A stretch of DNA of 64,000 nt from JACVRW01 sp963734025 (GCA_963734025.1 CAVTFR010000014.1:124001-188000), one strand, 5' to 3'. Shown: positions 7,722 through 16,486, counted from the stretch's first letter. Translations and numbers: made by a program. The notes: generated from the letters alone by a model not told the origin.

Positions 7722-8474
7722 GTGAGGACGCTTCGGCTTCTGCGCGACTCGTTCGAGGACAACCCGGCGCTCGACACCGCGGTGTCGCGGGCCATCATGC
7801 TGCGCGTGGCGAGCGGCGAGCTGGCCGAGACGCTGCGGATCGCCCGACCCGGCGCGTTCGTGGCGTTCGCGAAGCGCGACGCCGTCGCCCCGGGCTACGA
7901 CGAGGCCCTCGCCGCCGCCCGGGCGAGCGGCTTCGAGGCGGTGCTGAGGTTGGCCGGCGGGCGCGCGGCGATCTTTCACGAGGGCACGATCGAGATCGGC
8001 CACGCGCGCCCCGACCCGGAGCCGCGGGCGCACATCCGGGAGCGCTTCGAGGACACTGCGGGACGGCTCGCCGCCGCGCTGCAGTCGCTCGGGATCGACG
8101 CGCGCGTCGGCGAGGTCCCGGGCGAGTACTGCCCCGGTCGCTACAGCGTCAACGCGCGCGGCGAGGCGAAGCTCGCCGGCGTCGGCCAGCGCGTCGTCGC
8201 CGGCGGCTCGCACACCGGAGTCGTGCTCGTCGTGAACGGGGAGGAGCGCATCCGCCGCGTGCTCGTGCCCGTGTACGAGGCGCTGGGCCTGCCGTGGCGG
8301 CCCGAGGCGACGGGCTCCGTTGAGGCCGAGGACGGAGCGCTTCGCTGGGAGCGAGTGGCCGCGGCCGTCGTCGACGAGTACGCGCGTGGGTACGAGCTCG
8401 TCGAGGACGAGGTGGACGCGGAGACGCTGGAGCTCGCCCGCCGGCTCGCGCCCGAACACGTCCCACCCGGCTGA
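7722..8474 (+). CDS. lipoate-protein ligase / lipoyltransferase-like protein
   Basis: 250 residues from a GTG four bases after the previous stop. It shows the BPL/LplA/LipB fold signatures: LRLAGGRAAIFHEGTIEIG at about residues 71-90 (equivalent to the RR-GGG-HxPG loop) and PGEYCPGRYSVNARGEAKL, then AGVGQRV with the catalytic-type Lys, at about residues 127-153. It would attach lipoate or octanoate to E2 or GcvH proteins. Substrate choice (free lipoate, octanoyl-ACP or transfer) cannot be read from sequence. It is likely co-transcribed with the Fe-S factor. Confidence 0.78.
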   Translation: MRTLRLLRDSFEDNPALDTAVSRAIMLRVASGELAETLRIARPGAFVAFAKRDAVAPGYDEALAAARASGFEAVLRLAGGRAAIFHEGTIEIGHARPDPEPRAHIRERFEDTAGRLAAALQSLGIDARVGEVPGEYCPGRYSVNARGEAKLAGVGQRVVAGGSHTGVVLVVNGEERIRRVLVPVYEALGLPWRPEATGSVEAEDGALRWERVAAAVVDEYARGYELVEDEVDAETLELARRLAPEHVPPG

Positions 8475-8479
8475 GCGCC

Positions 8480-9364
8480 TCAGGCGGGCGCGGCGGCGCG
8501 CTCTGTGTGCTTCGCGAGCGCCTGGTGCAGCTTCGGCCAGATATCGCGCGGCAGGTCGTGGCCCATCCCCGGAATGGCGACGAGCTCCGCGCCCGGGATC
8601 GCCCGGGCGGTGGCCACACCGCCGCGGAACGGGATCAGCGGGTCGTCCGTCCCGTGGATCACGGTCGTCGGCACCCGCAGCTCGCGCAGACCCGGTGTCC
8701 TGTCGCCCGACGCGAGGATCGCGGCGAGCTGGCGCGCGGTGCCGGCCGGGAAGTGAGCCCGGTCGAAGGTCGCCCCGGCGAGTTCGCGGACACGCGGCTC
8801 GTCCTGCGGGAAGCCGGGCGAGCCGACGATCCGGAACATGCGGACGAAGTAGTCCTGGAACGCGTCGCGCTCGGCCGGGGCGCGGCGCATCAGCAGGCTC
8901 CAGGAGCGCAGCTTGGGCATGCCGGCGCGGCGCTCGCCCGTCGTCGACATGATCGACGTCAGCGACAGCACCCGCTCGGGGCGCTCCATCGCCATCGCCT
9001 GGGCGATCATCCCTCCCATCGAGACGCCCATGACGTGGGCGCGCTCGATGCCGAGCCCGTCGAGCAAGCCGAACGTGTCGCCGGCCATGTCGTGCAGGAG
9101 ATACGGCGCGTCGATGTGGAAGCCCGCCATCGCGCGCACGATCGGCGGCACCGGCGCGTCGATCTTCGTCGACAGCCCGGCGTCGCGGTTGTCGAAGCGG
9201 ATCACGTGGAACCCGCTCCCGGCGAGCTCCTCGCACAGCTCCAGGTCCCAGTGGATGAGCTGCATGCCCAGGCCCATGACGAGCAGCAGCGGCGGGTCCG
9301 CCGGGTCGCCCAGGGTCTCGTAGGCGAGCTCGACGGGGCCTGTCTTGATCCTTCCTTCGTTCAC
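8480..9364 (-). CDS. alpha/beta-fold hydrolase
   Basis: 294 residues. The oxyanion segment is LLLVMGLGMQLIHW, the nucleophile elbow is GVSMGG (Ser about residue 117), the acid Asp lies in HGTDDPLIPF, and the catalytic His in GMGHDLP near the C-terminus. The order and spacing are those of the alpha/beta hydrolase fold, close to haloalkane dehalogenase-like or esterase-like members. It is monocistronic. The GTG start at 9364 has TATCGT 8 nt upstream on the minus strand and no ribosome site. The substrate is unknown. Confidence 0.82.
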   Translation of the reverse strand: MNEGRIKTGPVELAYETLGDPADPPLLLVMGLGMQLIHWDLELCEELAGSGFHVIRFDNRDAGLSTKIDAPVPPIVRAMAGFHIDAPYLLHDMAGDTFGLLDGLGIERAHVMGVSMGGMIAQAMAMERPERVLSLTSIMSTTGERRAGMPKLRSWSLLMRRAPAERDAFQDYFVRMFRIVGSPGFPQDEPRVRELAGATFDRAHFPAGTARQLAAILASGDRTPGLRELRVPTTVIHGTDDPLIPFRGGVATARAIPGAELVAIPGMGHDLPRDIWPKLHQALAKHTERAAAPA

Positions 9365-9389
9365 GTCAGGGCACGATACTCGGGGTGGC

Positions 9390-9836
9390 CTAGCGGCCCG
9401 GCAGCTCGACGCCGATCCTCGACGCCCTCACGCTGAAGGCGAAATTGCTCGTACGCAGGAAGTTCGGGTCGCTGCCGCCCAGCTCGAGCTTCGCCCGGTG
9501 GCCCTTCGCGAAGCGCCAGCCGTTGCCGAAGAGCTGGAAGACGATCCTGCCCTTCTGGTTGTCCTCCAGGCGGTAGACGCCCCGGGCCACGAGCGTCTGC
9601 TGCCCCTCGTGGACGTCCCACAGGCGCGCGGCGATCATGCCGCCGCGGCCCCTCGTCCGGATGCCGGCGCGCACGGTCGGGAAGCCGAGCAGCGTGAACG
9701 GCTTCGTCACCTGGCGCTGGACGACGGCGGTGCCGGCCGCGCGCGCCGCGCTGACCGTCGCCGGATTGGGCGGCGCTGCGTCTGCGGCGCCCGGCACGGC
9801 CAGGAGCGCGGCCGCGGCGACCAGGAGCTTCTTCAT
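9390..9836 (-). CDS. secreted protein resembling an X-Pro peptidase C-terminal jelly-roll domain
   Basis: 148 residues with a clear signal peptide (MKKLLVAAAALLAVPGAADA). The mature part has beta-strand patterns such as MIAARLWDVHEGQQTLVARG and GHRAKLELGGSDPNFLRTSN, which resemble the galactose-binding-like C-terminal domain of X-Pro dipeptidyl peptidases and CocE esterases. Here it stands without a catalytic domain, so it may be a free-standing binding or structural module. Its neighbours, a hydrolase and a WS/DGAT gene, do not clarify its function. Confidence 0.55.
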   Translation of the reverse strand: MKKLLVAAAALLAVPGAADAAPPNPATVSAARAAGTAVVQRQVTKPFTLLGFPTVRAGIRTRGRGGMIAARLWDVHEGQQTLVARGVYRLEDNQKGRIVFQLFGNGWRFAKGHRAKLELGGSDPNFLRTSNFAFSVRASRIGVELPGR

Positions 9837-9858
9837 GCGGCGCGTGAGAGTAGCTGGC

Positions 9859-11349
9859 TCAGCTCTTGTCCGGTGCAGGCGCCTTCGCGGTCCGGGACGC
9901 CTTCCCGGGAGCGCCCGTCTTCGACCCGTTCGCTCGCGCGCTCGTCGCGCTCTTCTTGCGCGCCGCCTTCAGCAGCTCCGCCAGCGACTGCTCCAGGTAG
10001 CCGCCGAACGCCTCTAGGTCCGGCATCGCGTCGTAGTCCGCGAGGAGGCCGAAGTCGACCTTGCCGTTGTAGCTCATGATCGCGATCGCGAGCGCGTGGT
10101 TCTCGGGCAGGAACGCGATCGGGACGATCCGCTCCATCTCCCTGCCGAGGAGGTAGAGCGGGAACTGCGGGCCCGGCACGTTGGTCACGATCAGGTTGAA
10201 CAGCCGCGTGGAGAAGTTGAGCCGCGAGGCCTGCGCGAGGAGCGTGGGCGGGGCGAAGTCCTGCAGGCCGGCGATCACCTCGGCGCCGAGCGCCTGCTTG
10301 GACTCCTTCAGGCTGCCCATCGCCTCGCGGACCCTTGTCAGGCGCTCCACGGGGTCACCCACATAGACCGGCAGCGGCCCGCGCATCGCTGCGATGCGGT
10401 TGCCGAGCTCGCCGCGCTCGTGCTCGGAGCGGATCGAGACCGGCACGAGCGCGCGCAGCTCGAGTCCCTCCGTGCGGACGCCGCGGTCGCGCAGCCAGCG
10501 GCCGAGCGCGCCGGCCACGACGGTCAGCACGGCATCGTTGACCGTCCCGCCGAGCGCGTTCTTGATCTCCTTGAAGTCCGCGAGCCGGCTCTCCACCCAC
10601 CAGATCCGCCGGTGCGGCCCGATCTTCGTGTTGAGCGGCACGTCCGGGGCCGGGTTGAGTCCGGCCCAGACGACCTCGCCGACTCCCTCGGCGGCCTCGC
10701 GTACCTGCCCGATCGTCTGACCCGGATGCTGGGCGGCGCCGACGGTCTTGCCGACCAGCTCGAAGGGAGTCTTCACCAGGCCCTTGATGCCCTCTGCCAT
10801 GAGGTCGACGTCCGACGGCTCGGGCTCCGCGGCCCAGCCGTCGTCCTCGGGTAGCTCGGCGGGGACGGGGGAGAGGTCGAACATCACCGTCGCGATGTCG
10901 ACGCCGGCTACGCCATCCACGAGCGCATGGTGGGTCTTCGAGATGATCGCGAAGCGCCCGTTCTCGAGGCCCTGGACGACCCACAGCTCCCAGAGCGGCT
11001 TCGAGCGGTCGAGCCGCTGCGAGAAGATCCGGCCGACGAGGTGGCGCAGCTGCTCGTCGCTACCCGGCTTCGGCAGCGCCGTGTGCCGGACGTGGTAGTC
11101 GATGTTGAAGCTCGGGTCGTCGACCCAGAAGGGCCGGCCCATCTCGAGCCGCGGGAACGCAAGCTTCTGGCGGTAGCGCGGCACCAGCCGCAACCGCGAC
11201 TCGATGTGCGCCCGGAAGTCGTCGCGCTCGGGCGGCGGCCCCTCGAAGACGACGAGCGCGCCCACGTGCATGTGCGAGGCCTCCTTCTCCTGGTGGAGGA
11301 AGGAAGCGTCGATCGCGCTCAGCCGGTCCTTGTGCCCCTGCGGCGTCAC
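9859..11349 (-). CDS. wax ester synthase / diacylglycerol acyltransferase (WS/DGAT)
   Basis: 496 residues, the normal family length. The N-terminus has LSAIDASFLHQE, and the catalytic HHALVDG motif is at about residue 140. The C-terminal half has the DUF1298-type segments LGGTVNDAVLTVVAGALGRW, VTNVPGPQFPLYLLGR and IMSYNGKVDFGLLADY. The enzyme joins acyl-CoA to fatty alcohols or diacylglycerol and supports storage lipid formation at the membrane face. The last 35 residues are Lys/Ala-rich. The GTG start has TAGGCT 6 nt upstream on the minus strand and no Shine-Dalgarno. Confidence 0.92.
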   Translation of the reverse strand: MTPQGHKDRLSAIDASFLHQEKEASHMHVGALVVFEGPPPERDDFRAHIESRLRLVPRYRQKLAFPRLEMGRPFWVDDPSFNIDYHVRHTALPKPGSDEQLRHLVGRIFSQRLDRSKPLWELWVVQGLENGRFAIISKTHHALVDGVAGVDIATVMFDLSPVPAELPEDDGWAAEPEPSDVDLMAEGIKGLVKTPFELVGKTVGAAQHPGQTIGQVREAAEGVGEVVWAGLNPAPDVPLNTKIGPHRRIWWVESRLADFKEIKNALGGTVNDAVLTVVAGALGRWLRDRGVRTEGLELRALVPVSIRSEHERGELGNRIAAMRGPLPVYVGDPVERLTRVREAMGSLKESKQALGAEVIAGLQDFAPPTLLAQASRLNFSTRLFNLIVTNVPGPQFPLYLLGREMERIVPIAFLPENHALAIAIMSYNGKVDFGLLADYDAMPDLEAFGGYLEQSLAELLKAARKKSATSARANGSKTGAPGKASRTAKAPAPDKS

Positions 11350-11355
11350 CGTGCC

Positions 11356-11361
11356 AGCCTA
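11356..11361 (-). promoter_or_regulatory. -10-like TAGGCT before the WS/DGAT gene
   Basis: Minus-strand TAGGCT (11361-11356) ends 6 nt before the GTG at 11349, with no purine-rich site between. Spacing fits a leaderless transcript. Confidence 0.4.
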
Positions 11362-11402
11362 CCCGGGGTGATCTCAGCTGTGAACCCGGAAGAATCGCCT
11401 CT

Positions 11403-12290
11403 GTGAAGCTGTTGGTGATCGTGCTCATCGTGCAAGCCGTGCTAGGCCTCACCCTGATCGCGCTCGTCGCCACCGACAACCTCCCGTTCACCGACGGCGA
11501 GGCGAACGGCGCCGCGCGCCCGGCCCCGGCGGCGAAGGTCGACCGCTTCGACGGTGCTGCCGCCTGGGACCTGCTCGTCGAGCAGGTCGAGCTTGGCCCG
11601 CGGCCGGCCGGCTCCGAGGCGTCGCGCACGCTCGCCGAGCGGCTCCGCGAGCTCATACCGAAGGGCCGCTACCAGCCGGTGCCCGGCGGCCTGCGGAACG
11701 TGGTGGGCACCGTGCGCGGGCGCGAGCCCGGCTACGTCGTCGTCGGAGCCCACTACGACACGAAGGACCTGCCGGACTTCGTCGGCGCCAACGACGGCGC
11801 CTCCGGGACGGCCGTGGTCGCCGAGCTCGCGCGCGCGATCAAGCGGCCGCGGCACACGATCCGGTTCGTCTTCTTCGACGGCGAGGAGAGCCCCCGCGAC
11901 GCGCCGGACGCCCAATTCGAGCAGTTCGGGCTGCGCGGCTCGAAGGTCGCCGCGAAGCGCTTCGATGACGCGCGCGCGATGGTCCTGCTCGACTTCGTGG
12001 GCGACCGGCGGCTGCGCATCCCGCGCGAGGCGAACTCGAACCCCGAGCTGTGGCGCAAGCTGCGGGCCGCCGCCACGCGGGTGGGCGCGGGCCGCGTCTT
12101 CCCGAACGAGACTTCGGGCGCCGTCACCGACGATCACGTCCCGTTCCTGCGGCGCGGCGTTCCCGCCATCGACCTGATCGACTTCGACTTCCCCTGCTGG
12201 CACCAGCCCTGCGACGACCTGGAGGTCGTCTCCGAGCGCAGCCTCGACGCCGCCGGGGAGTCGGTGCTCGAGTTCGTGCGCCGCCTCTAG
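11403..12290 (+). CDS. M28-family zinc aminopeptidase / glutaminyl cyclase-like, membrane-anchored
   Basis: 295 residues with an N-terminal hydrophobic segment (about residues 1-25). Metal ligands of the M28 fold are visible: His and Asp in VVGAHYDTKD, Asp in GANDGASGT, the FFDGEES segment with Glu pair, and a late His in TDDHVPFLRRGVPAIDLIDF. The close sequence around FDFPCWHQPCDDLE matches glutaminyl-peptide cyclotransferase-like members of M28. It is therefore either an exported aminopeptidase or a pyroglutamate-forming enzyme. It precedes ispH by a short gap. Confidence 0.75.
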   Translation: MKLLVIVLIVQAVLGLTLIALVATDNLPFTDGEANGAARPAPAAKVDRFDGAAAWDLLVEQVELGPRPAGSEASRTLAERLRELIPKGRYQPVPGGLRNVVGTVRGREPGYVVVGAHYDTKDLPDFVGANDGASGTAVVAELARAIKRPRHTIRFVFFDGEESPRDAPDAQFEQFGLRGSKVAAKRFDDARAMVLLDFVGDRRLRIPREANSNPELWRKLRAAATRVGAGRVFPNETSGAVTDDHVPFLRRGVPAIDLIDFDFPCWHQPCDDLEVVSERSLDAAGESVLEFVRRL

Positions 12291-12295
12291 GCCGC

Positions 12296-12301
12296 TAGCC
12301 T
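12296..12301 (+). promoter_or_regulatory. -10-like TAGCCT before ispH
   Basis: TAGCCT ends 8 nt before the ATG at 12310, just after the stop of the M28 gene. No ribosome site is seen, which suggests a leaderless ispH transcript from an internal promoter. Confidence 0.35.
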
Positions 12302-12309
12302 TGCCCACG

Positions 12310-13281
12310 ATGGCCTCCGCCCCCGAAAGGCTGCTGCTGGCGGCCCCGCGCGGCTACTGCGCGGGTGTCGACCGTGCCGTGCAGACGGTCGAGCGCGCCC
12401 TCGAGCTCTATGGCGCACCCGTCTACGTGCGCAAGGAGATCGTCCACAACAAGCACGTGGTCGAGCAGCTGCGGGAGCGCGGCGCGATCTTCGTCGAGGA
12501 GGAGACCGAGGTGCCGGAGGGCGAGACCGTCGTCTTCTCCGCCCACGGCGTATCGCCCTCCGTGCACGCGAACGCCGAGGCGCGCGACCTGAAGACGATC
12601 GACGCGACCTGCCCGCTCGTCACGAAGGTGCATGTCGAGGCGAAGAAGTTCGCGGCAGAGGGCTACACGATCGTCCTGATCGGCCACGAGGGGCACGAGG
12701 AGGTGGAGGGGACCATGGGCGAGGCGCCCCGCCACTTCGTCCTCGTCGAGACCGAGGAGGACGTCGACGCGCTCGAGCTCGAGGATCCGGAGCGGGTCGC
12801 CTACCTGACCCAGACCACGCTGAGCGTCGACGAGACCGATCGCATCATCCGCCGCCTGCGCGAGCGCTTTCCCCGGATCACGGGCCCGAAGTCGGACGAC
12901 ATCTGTTACGCCACCACCAACCGCCAGATGGCCGTCCGCCAGATGGCGCGCGAGTGCGACCTCGTGCTCGTGATCGGGTCGCGCAACTCCTCGAACTCGA
13001 ACCGGCTGGTCGAGGTCGCGCGCGACCACGGCGCCGACTCGTACCTGATCGACAACGAGTCGCAGGTGCAGGAGGAGTGGCTCGAGGGCAAGCGCGTGGT
13101 CGGCATCTCCTCCGGAGCGAGCGCACCGGAGGAGCTCGTGCAGAGCCTCGTCGAGTTCTTCCGCACCCGCGGTACGACCGACGTATCCGAGTTCGAGGTC
13201 GTCCAGGAGGACGTCCGCTTCATGCTGCCGAAGGAGATTCGGCGGGCGCTGGCGGCGCGGCCGCTGCCTAGCGCGGGCTGA
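12310..13281 (+). CDS. ispH: 4-hydroxy-3-methylbut-2-enyl diphosphate reductase
   Basis: About 323 residues; ATG 12310 is preferred to the in-frame TTG at 12301. It has all IspH hallmarks: the first cluster Cys in PRGYCAGVDRAV, VRKEIVHN, FSAHGVSP, the second Cys in DATCPLVTKVH, the IGHEGHEE loop, TQTTLS, and the third Cys in DDICYATTNRQ, then GSRNSSNS. It carries a 4Fe-4S cluster and performs the last step of the methylerythritol phosphate route to IPP and DMAPP. Cluster supply would come from the SUF system in the same window. Its end overlaps the convergent BKACE gene by 14 bases. Confidence 0.96.
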   Translation: MASAPERLLLAAPRGYCAGVDRAVQTVERALELYGAPVYVRKEIVHNKHVVEQLRERGAIFVEEETEVPEGETVVFSAHGVSPSVHANAEARDLKTIDATCPLVTKVHVEAKKFAAEGYTIVLIGHEGHEEVEGTMGEAPRHFVLVETEEDVDALELEDPERVAYLTQTTLSVDETDRIIRRLRERFPRITGPKSDDICYATTNRQMAVRQMARECDLVLVIGSRNSSNSNRLVEVARDHGADSYLIDNESQVQEEWLEGKRVVGISSGASAPEELVQSLVEFFRTRGTTDVSEFEVVQEDVRFMLPKEIRRALAARPLPSAG

Positions 13282-13978
13282 GCAGCGCGGCCGCCGCCGC
13301 GACGAGCTCGCCGTTACCGGCGGCGAGGCGGCCGTCGGGCAGCACGGGCGTGTCCTCGAGGCCGGTCCGGATGCCGTGGCCACGGGCGGCGGCGCGCCGG
13401 TTGACCGCCCAGGACGCGATCCCGTCCCCGTGGTGGACCTGCTCGAGACGGACGTCCGCGCCGGCGAGCGCGGCCTCCATCGCAGCGGCGTGGGCCGTCG
13501 CGTCCTCGGGCAGGGCGTCAAGCGGCTCGATCAGGGCGCGGGCACAGCGCGCTGCGATGCCGGCGGCGATGAAGCTCTGCGCGTCGTCGAGCGAAAGCAG
13601 GCCGGCCTCGACCCCGATCCCGCGCTCGAACAGCAGCCCACAGAGCTCGGCGATGCCGTCCTCGCCCTGGTTCGCCGTCACGAGCTCCGGCAGCTCGGTC
13701 CACGAGCCGATCAGGGCGTGCCGACGCTCCGGGTCCGGCTCGATCTCGGCCGAGGTGCTGAGCGAGATCGGCGTGCCCGGGCAGGCGGCGCGCACCACGC
13801 GCAGCGCAGCGGCACAGGGCTCGGCTGCGAGCGTCTGCCGGCCGTCGTCGTCGTAGGGATGGAGGTGGAGCACGAGCGCCCCGCCGGCGACGGCGGCGCG
13901 CCCCTCGGCCGCCAGCTCCGCGGGTGTGCGCGGCAGCGCGGGGTGGTCGCGATCGCCGTTGAGGGCGGCCTGGAGCAT
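13268..13978 (-). CDS. BKACE (DUF849) beta-keto acid cleavage enzyme-like protein
   Basis: 236 residues, a little short for the family (about 270-300). A metal-binding HLHPYD motif is at about residues 38-43. A strand with ISLSTSAEIE, GIGVEAGLLS and a C-terminal RTGLEDTPVLPDG segment all match the (beta/alpha)8 3-keto-5-aminohexanoate cleavage family, which condenses a beta-keto acid with acetyl-CoA. The exact substrate is unknown. Its ATG overlaps the stop of the upstream thioredoxin-fold gene by one base (TGATG), so the two are translationally coupled. Confidence 0.75.
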   Translation of the reverse strand: MLQAALNGDRDHPALPRTPAELAAEGRAAVAGGALVLHLHPYDDDGRQTLAAEPCAAALRVVRAACPGTPISLSTSAEIEPDPERRHALIGSWTELPELVTANQGEDGIAELCGLLFERGIGVEAGLLSLDDAQSFIAAGIAARCARALIEPLDALPEDATAHAAAMEAALAGADVRLEQVHHGDGIASWAVNRRAAARGHGIRTGLEDTPVLPDGRLAAGNGELVAAAAALLSPR

Positions 13979-14775
13979 CAGGGATCGGCCGGACCGCCGG
14001 GAGTGAACTGGACGCCGTGCAGCCTCAGCCCGGGAGCGTTCGCCTCGACGGTCCCGTCGCTCTCGTACAGGCCCGGTTCCAGCCGGACGCCGGACAGGAC
14101 GGCATAGGCGCCTCCGGCCGCGTAGGAGAAGCTCGCCGCGGCGCCGGCATCCGCCGCCTCGATCCAGTCCTCGCCGTCGGTCCAGTCACGCACGAGCTCG
14201 AGCCGCTCGCGCTCGGCGGGCAGCACGATGTCCGCGGTCTGCGGCTCGAACAGCCGCCCCGGCTCGTCGTCCGGCCGCACCGGCTCCATCGGCTCGACGT
14301 CGATGCCCAGGCACTCGCCGATTGCGAGCTCGGTGTCGGCGTACCCGCCCTCCCCGTAGTGGACGAACGCGAGCTTCCCCGTGCGGTTGAAGAGGTAGCG
14401 CCCCGGCCAGCCCTTGTTGCCGTACAGGCGCCAGACGGCGAAGGCGGGATCGAGCAGGACCGCATACGGGACCTCCAGCCGCTCGACGGCCGCCGCCACC
14501 GTGTCGCGGTCGCGCCCGAACGAATAGCCCGGTGAGTGGATGCCGATCACGCGCAGGCCGTCGTCGGCGTAGCGCGCGTGCCAGCCCTTCAGATACGGCA
14601 TGGTGCGCAGCGAGTTGACGCGGGCGAAATCCCAGAACTCGATCAGCACCGCTCCCCGCCCCATGAGGGTGTTCATGCGCAGGAACGCGACGTTCAGCCA
14701 GTCCATTCCGGGCGGGAACTCCGGGGCGTAGATCTCGGCTTCCGCGGGCGGTCGCACGCGCCAAGAATGCCTCAT
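13978..14775 (-). CDS. DipZ-like thioredoxin-fold protein lacking the redox cysteines
   Basis: 265 residues. The segment around residues 44-80 aligns with the DipZ/TlpA thioredoxin domain (VLIEFWDF... TMPYLKGWHARY, then IGIHSPGYSFGRD), followed by WPGRYLFNRTGKL and HYGEGGYADTE. The active-site stretch that is normally Cys-x-x-Cys reads Arg-Val-Asn-Ser, so the domain cannot do thiol-disulfide exchange. The C-terminal 100 residues resemble the carbohydrate-binding-like tail of DipZ. There is no signal peptide, so a cytoplasmic binding or scaffold role is possible. It is coupled to the BKACE gene. Confidence 0.68.
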   Translation of the reverse strand: MRHSWRVRPPAEAEIYAPEFPPGMDWLNVAFLRMNTLMGRGAVLIEFWDFARVNSLRTMPYLKGWHARYADDGLRVIGIHSPGYSFGRDRDTVAAAVERLEVPYAVLLDPAFAVWRLYGNKGWPGRYLFNRTGKLAFVHYGEGGYADTELAIGECLGIDVEPMEPVRPDDEPGRLFEPQTADIVLPAERERLELVRDWTDGEDWIEAADAGAAASFSYAAGGAYAVLSGVRLEPGLYESDGTVEANAPGLRLHGVQFTPGGPADP

Positions 14776-14906
14776 CGCTCGCTTGCGATAACCGCAACTA
14801 CCGCAGCTAAGGGTGTTATAGGGTGGTCCGCGCTCGCTCGGGCCTCAGATGCGGAGGCGCGACGAGCAGTCGGCCTTACTACCCCGTACCACCCTCAGGA
14901 GGAGGA

Positions 14907-15710
14907 ATGCGAAAGCGTCTGATCGCCGCGCTCACTGTCGTGGCGGTTCTTGGTTTCGGCGGAGTTGCGTTCGCCGAGAACATCTATGAGGTCCACATCG
15001 CGTCTTCGACGCCGAAGGGCAAGGGCACGGCGAGCAAGCCGCTGCCGGTCAAGCTCGGCTTCGGATACACGGTCGGTGACACGGACGGCCTGCGCCCGAC
15101 CGTCATCGAGCAGTATCGGATCGCGCCCGAGGGCCTGATCACCTATCCCAAGCTGTTCCCGTCGTGCAAGTTCAGCCAGGTTGACGATGCGCAGGTCGCG
15201 AGCGCCTGCAAGAAGGCGGTTATCGGCTCGGGTCTCGTCCGGAACGAGGCGGGAGCGGTCGGCGACCGGACGCAGAAGCTCGTCTGCAACCTGAAGCTGA
15301 CGCTGTACAACATCTCGGACGCAGGCAAGAACGGCGGCATTGGAATCCGGCTCGATGGCGACCCGCCGGCAGCTGACCCAGGCAGCCAGCAGGTCGGCTG
15401 CACTCTCTCGGTACATACCGCAATCAAGGCGCCCTTCTTCCCGGTCAAGCTCGAGGGCCAGAAGACGAGCGAGCTGCGCTTCAGCGTGCCGATCCAGCTT
15501 CAGGAGCCACTCGGCGGCGTTCAAAATGCCGTGGTGGAGACTCGCTCGGTCGTCAACAAGAAGACGGCGTCGACGAAAGTCAAGGGCAAGAAGCGCACCG
15601 TCGGCTACTACTCCGAAGTTGGCTGCAAGGGCAAGACCCGCACCACGCGCGTGACGTTCGTCGACACGCAGGGCCGTAGCTTCACCGCCAACAGGAAGTC
15701 TCCCTGCTGA
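14907..15710 (+). CDS. secreted protein, paralogue of the gene at 16630
   Basis: 267 residues from the ATG at 14907, with a strong AGGAGGAGGA ribosome site 5-6 nt before it. Residues 1-24 form a signal peptide (MRKRLIAALTVVAVLGFGGVAFA). The mature protein is Lys-rich and beta-like, with six or more Cys that could form disulfides, and a segment VPIQLQEPLGGVQNAVVETRS that is shared with the downstream paralogue (IPPQIQEPLPNVPSAIETLS). I do not recognise a named family. It is probably an exported structural or surface protein. A strong terminator follows. Confidence 0.7.
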   Translation: MRKRLIAALTVVAVLGFGGVAFAENIYEVHIASSTPKGKGTASKPLPVKLGFGYTVGDTDGLRPTVIEQYRIAPEGLITYPKLFPSCKFSQVDDAQVASACKKAVIGSGLVRNEAGAVGDRTQKLVCNLKLTLYNISDAGKNGGIGIRLDGDPPAADPGSQQVGCTLSVHTAIKAPFFPVKLEGQKTSELRFSVPIQLQEPLGGVQNAVVETRSVVNKKTASTKVKGKKRTVGYYSEVGCKGKTRTTRVTFVDTQGRSFTANRKSPC

Positions 15711-15738
15711 GCGTGGCTCAGAAGCCGTAAGCAGACAA

Positions 15739-15762
15739 CGGGGCGGCCTGTCGGCCGCCCCG
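15739..15762. terminator. bidirectional intrinsic terminator hairpin
   Basis: CGGGGCGGCC-TGTC-GGCCGCCCCG is a perfect 10-bp stem with a 4-base loop, extended by GCAGA/TCTGC across a small bulge. It sits between the stop of the secreted protein and the convergent stop of the SpoIIM-like gene and probably ends both transcripts. The T-rich tract is short. Confidence 0.75.
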
Positions 15763-15769
15763 TCTGCTT

Positions 15770-16486
15770 CTAGGCGGCGATCGCAGCGAGCAGGTGCGGT
15801 GACACCCAGATCTCGACCGCCGCCGCGGCGAGCAGCACCGGCACCGCGATCGCAACCGTCACGAACGTCGCGGCGAGGAGCTCCTGCCAATCGCCGCGGC
15901 GACTTGCCAGCATCCAGGCGGCGAGCGGGAGAAACAGCGCAACGAGCTCGGGCAGCGCGTGCGGCGCGAGCGCGAGCAGCAGCGTGCCCGGCGCGACCCC
16001 GAGCTGGCCAGCGATCGACGACGCGGTGCCGCCGATGATGTACGCCTGAGTGGTGAGCGAGAAGAGCGTCGCGCACACCACGAAGCCGATCGCAAGCGGG
16101 CCCGCCTTCTCGTGTATCCAGCGCGAGATGCCGCTGCGGTGCTCGGCGGCGAGGGGCAACGAGCTGCCCGCCATGAAACCCGCCACGCACGCGAGGGCAT
16201 GCAGCGCCAGCACGAGCGAGTTGCGGTAGAGCACGTGCAGGTAGTCGTCGAGGCCGGCCGGCTCGTTGTAGCCGGGGATCGCGAACTCGCTGAGGTCAGG
16301 CTCGGACAGCAGGGCGACGACGTACACCGCCAAGAGCAGGCCGCACGAGATCAACACGCTCAGCCCGAGCCACGGCATCAGTACGCCGGCGGGCGCGCGG
16401 TTCCAGCGACTGAGCGCCAGGCGCGTGTCCTTCATGCCCTGTACGAGCACGAGATCGTTGACGCTCATCCGTATTCCAATCGGCAT
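15770..16486 (-). CDS. SpoIIM-like (stage II sporulation protein M) integral membrane protein
   Basis: 238 residues with about five hydrophobic segments. The NSLVLALHALACVAGFMAG helix and APHALPELVALFLPLAAW near the C-terminus match the SpoIIM/DUF95 family pattern of a conserved Asn helix and a PHGxxE-type motif. In Bacillus SpoIIM is part of the septal peptidoglycan machinery of engulfment, but the wider family occurs in non-sporulating bacteria and its role there is unknown. It stands alone between the two paralogous secreted proteins. An internal ATG at 16468 is an alternative start. Confidence 0.7.
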   Translation of the reverse strand: MPIGIRMSVNDLVLVQGMKDTRLALSRWNRAPAGVLMPWLGLSVLISCGLLLAVYVVALLSEPDLSEFAIPGYNEPAGLDDYLHVLYRNSLVLALHALACVAGFMAGSSLPLAAEHRSGISRWIHEKAGPLAIGFVVCATLFSLTTQAYIIGGTASSIAGQLGVAPGTLLLALAPHALPELVALFLPLAAWMLASRRGDWQELLAATFVTVAIAVPVLLAAAAVEIWVSPHLLAAIAA

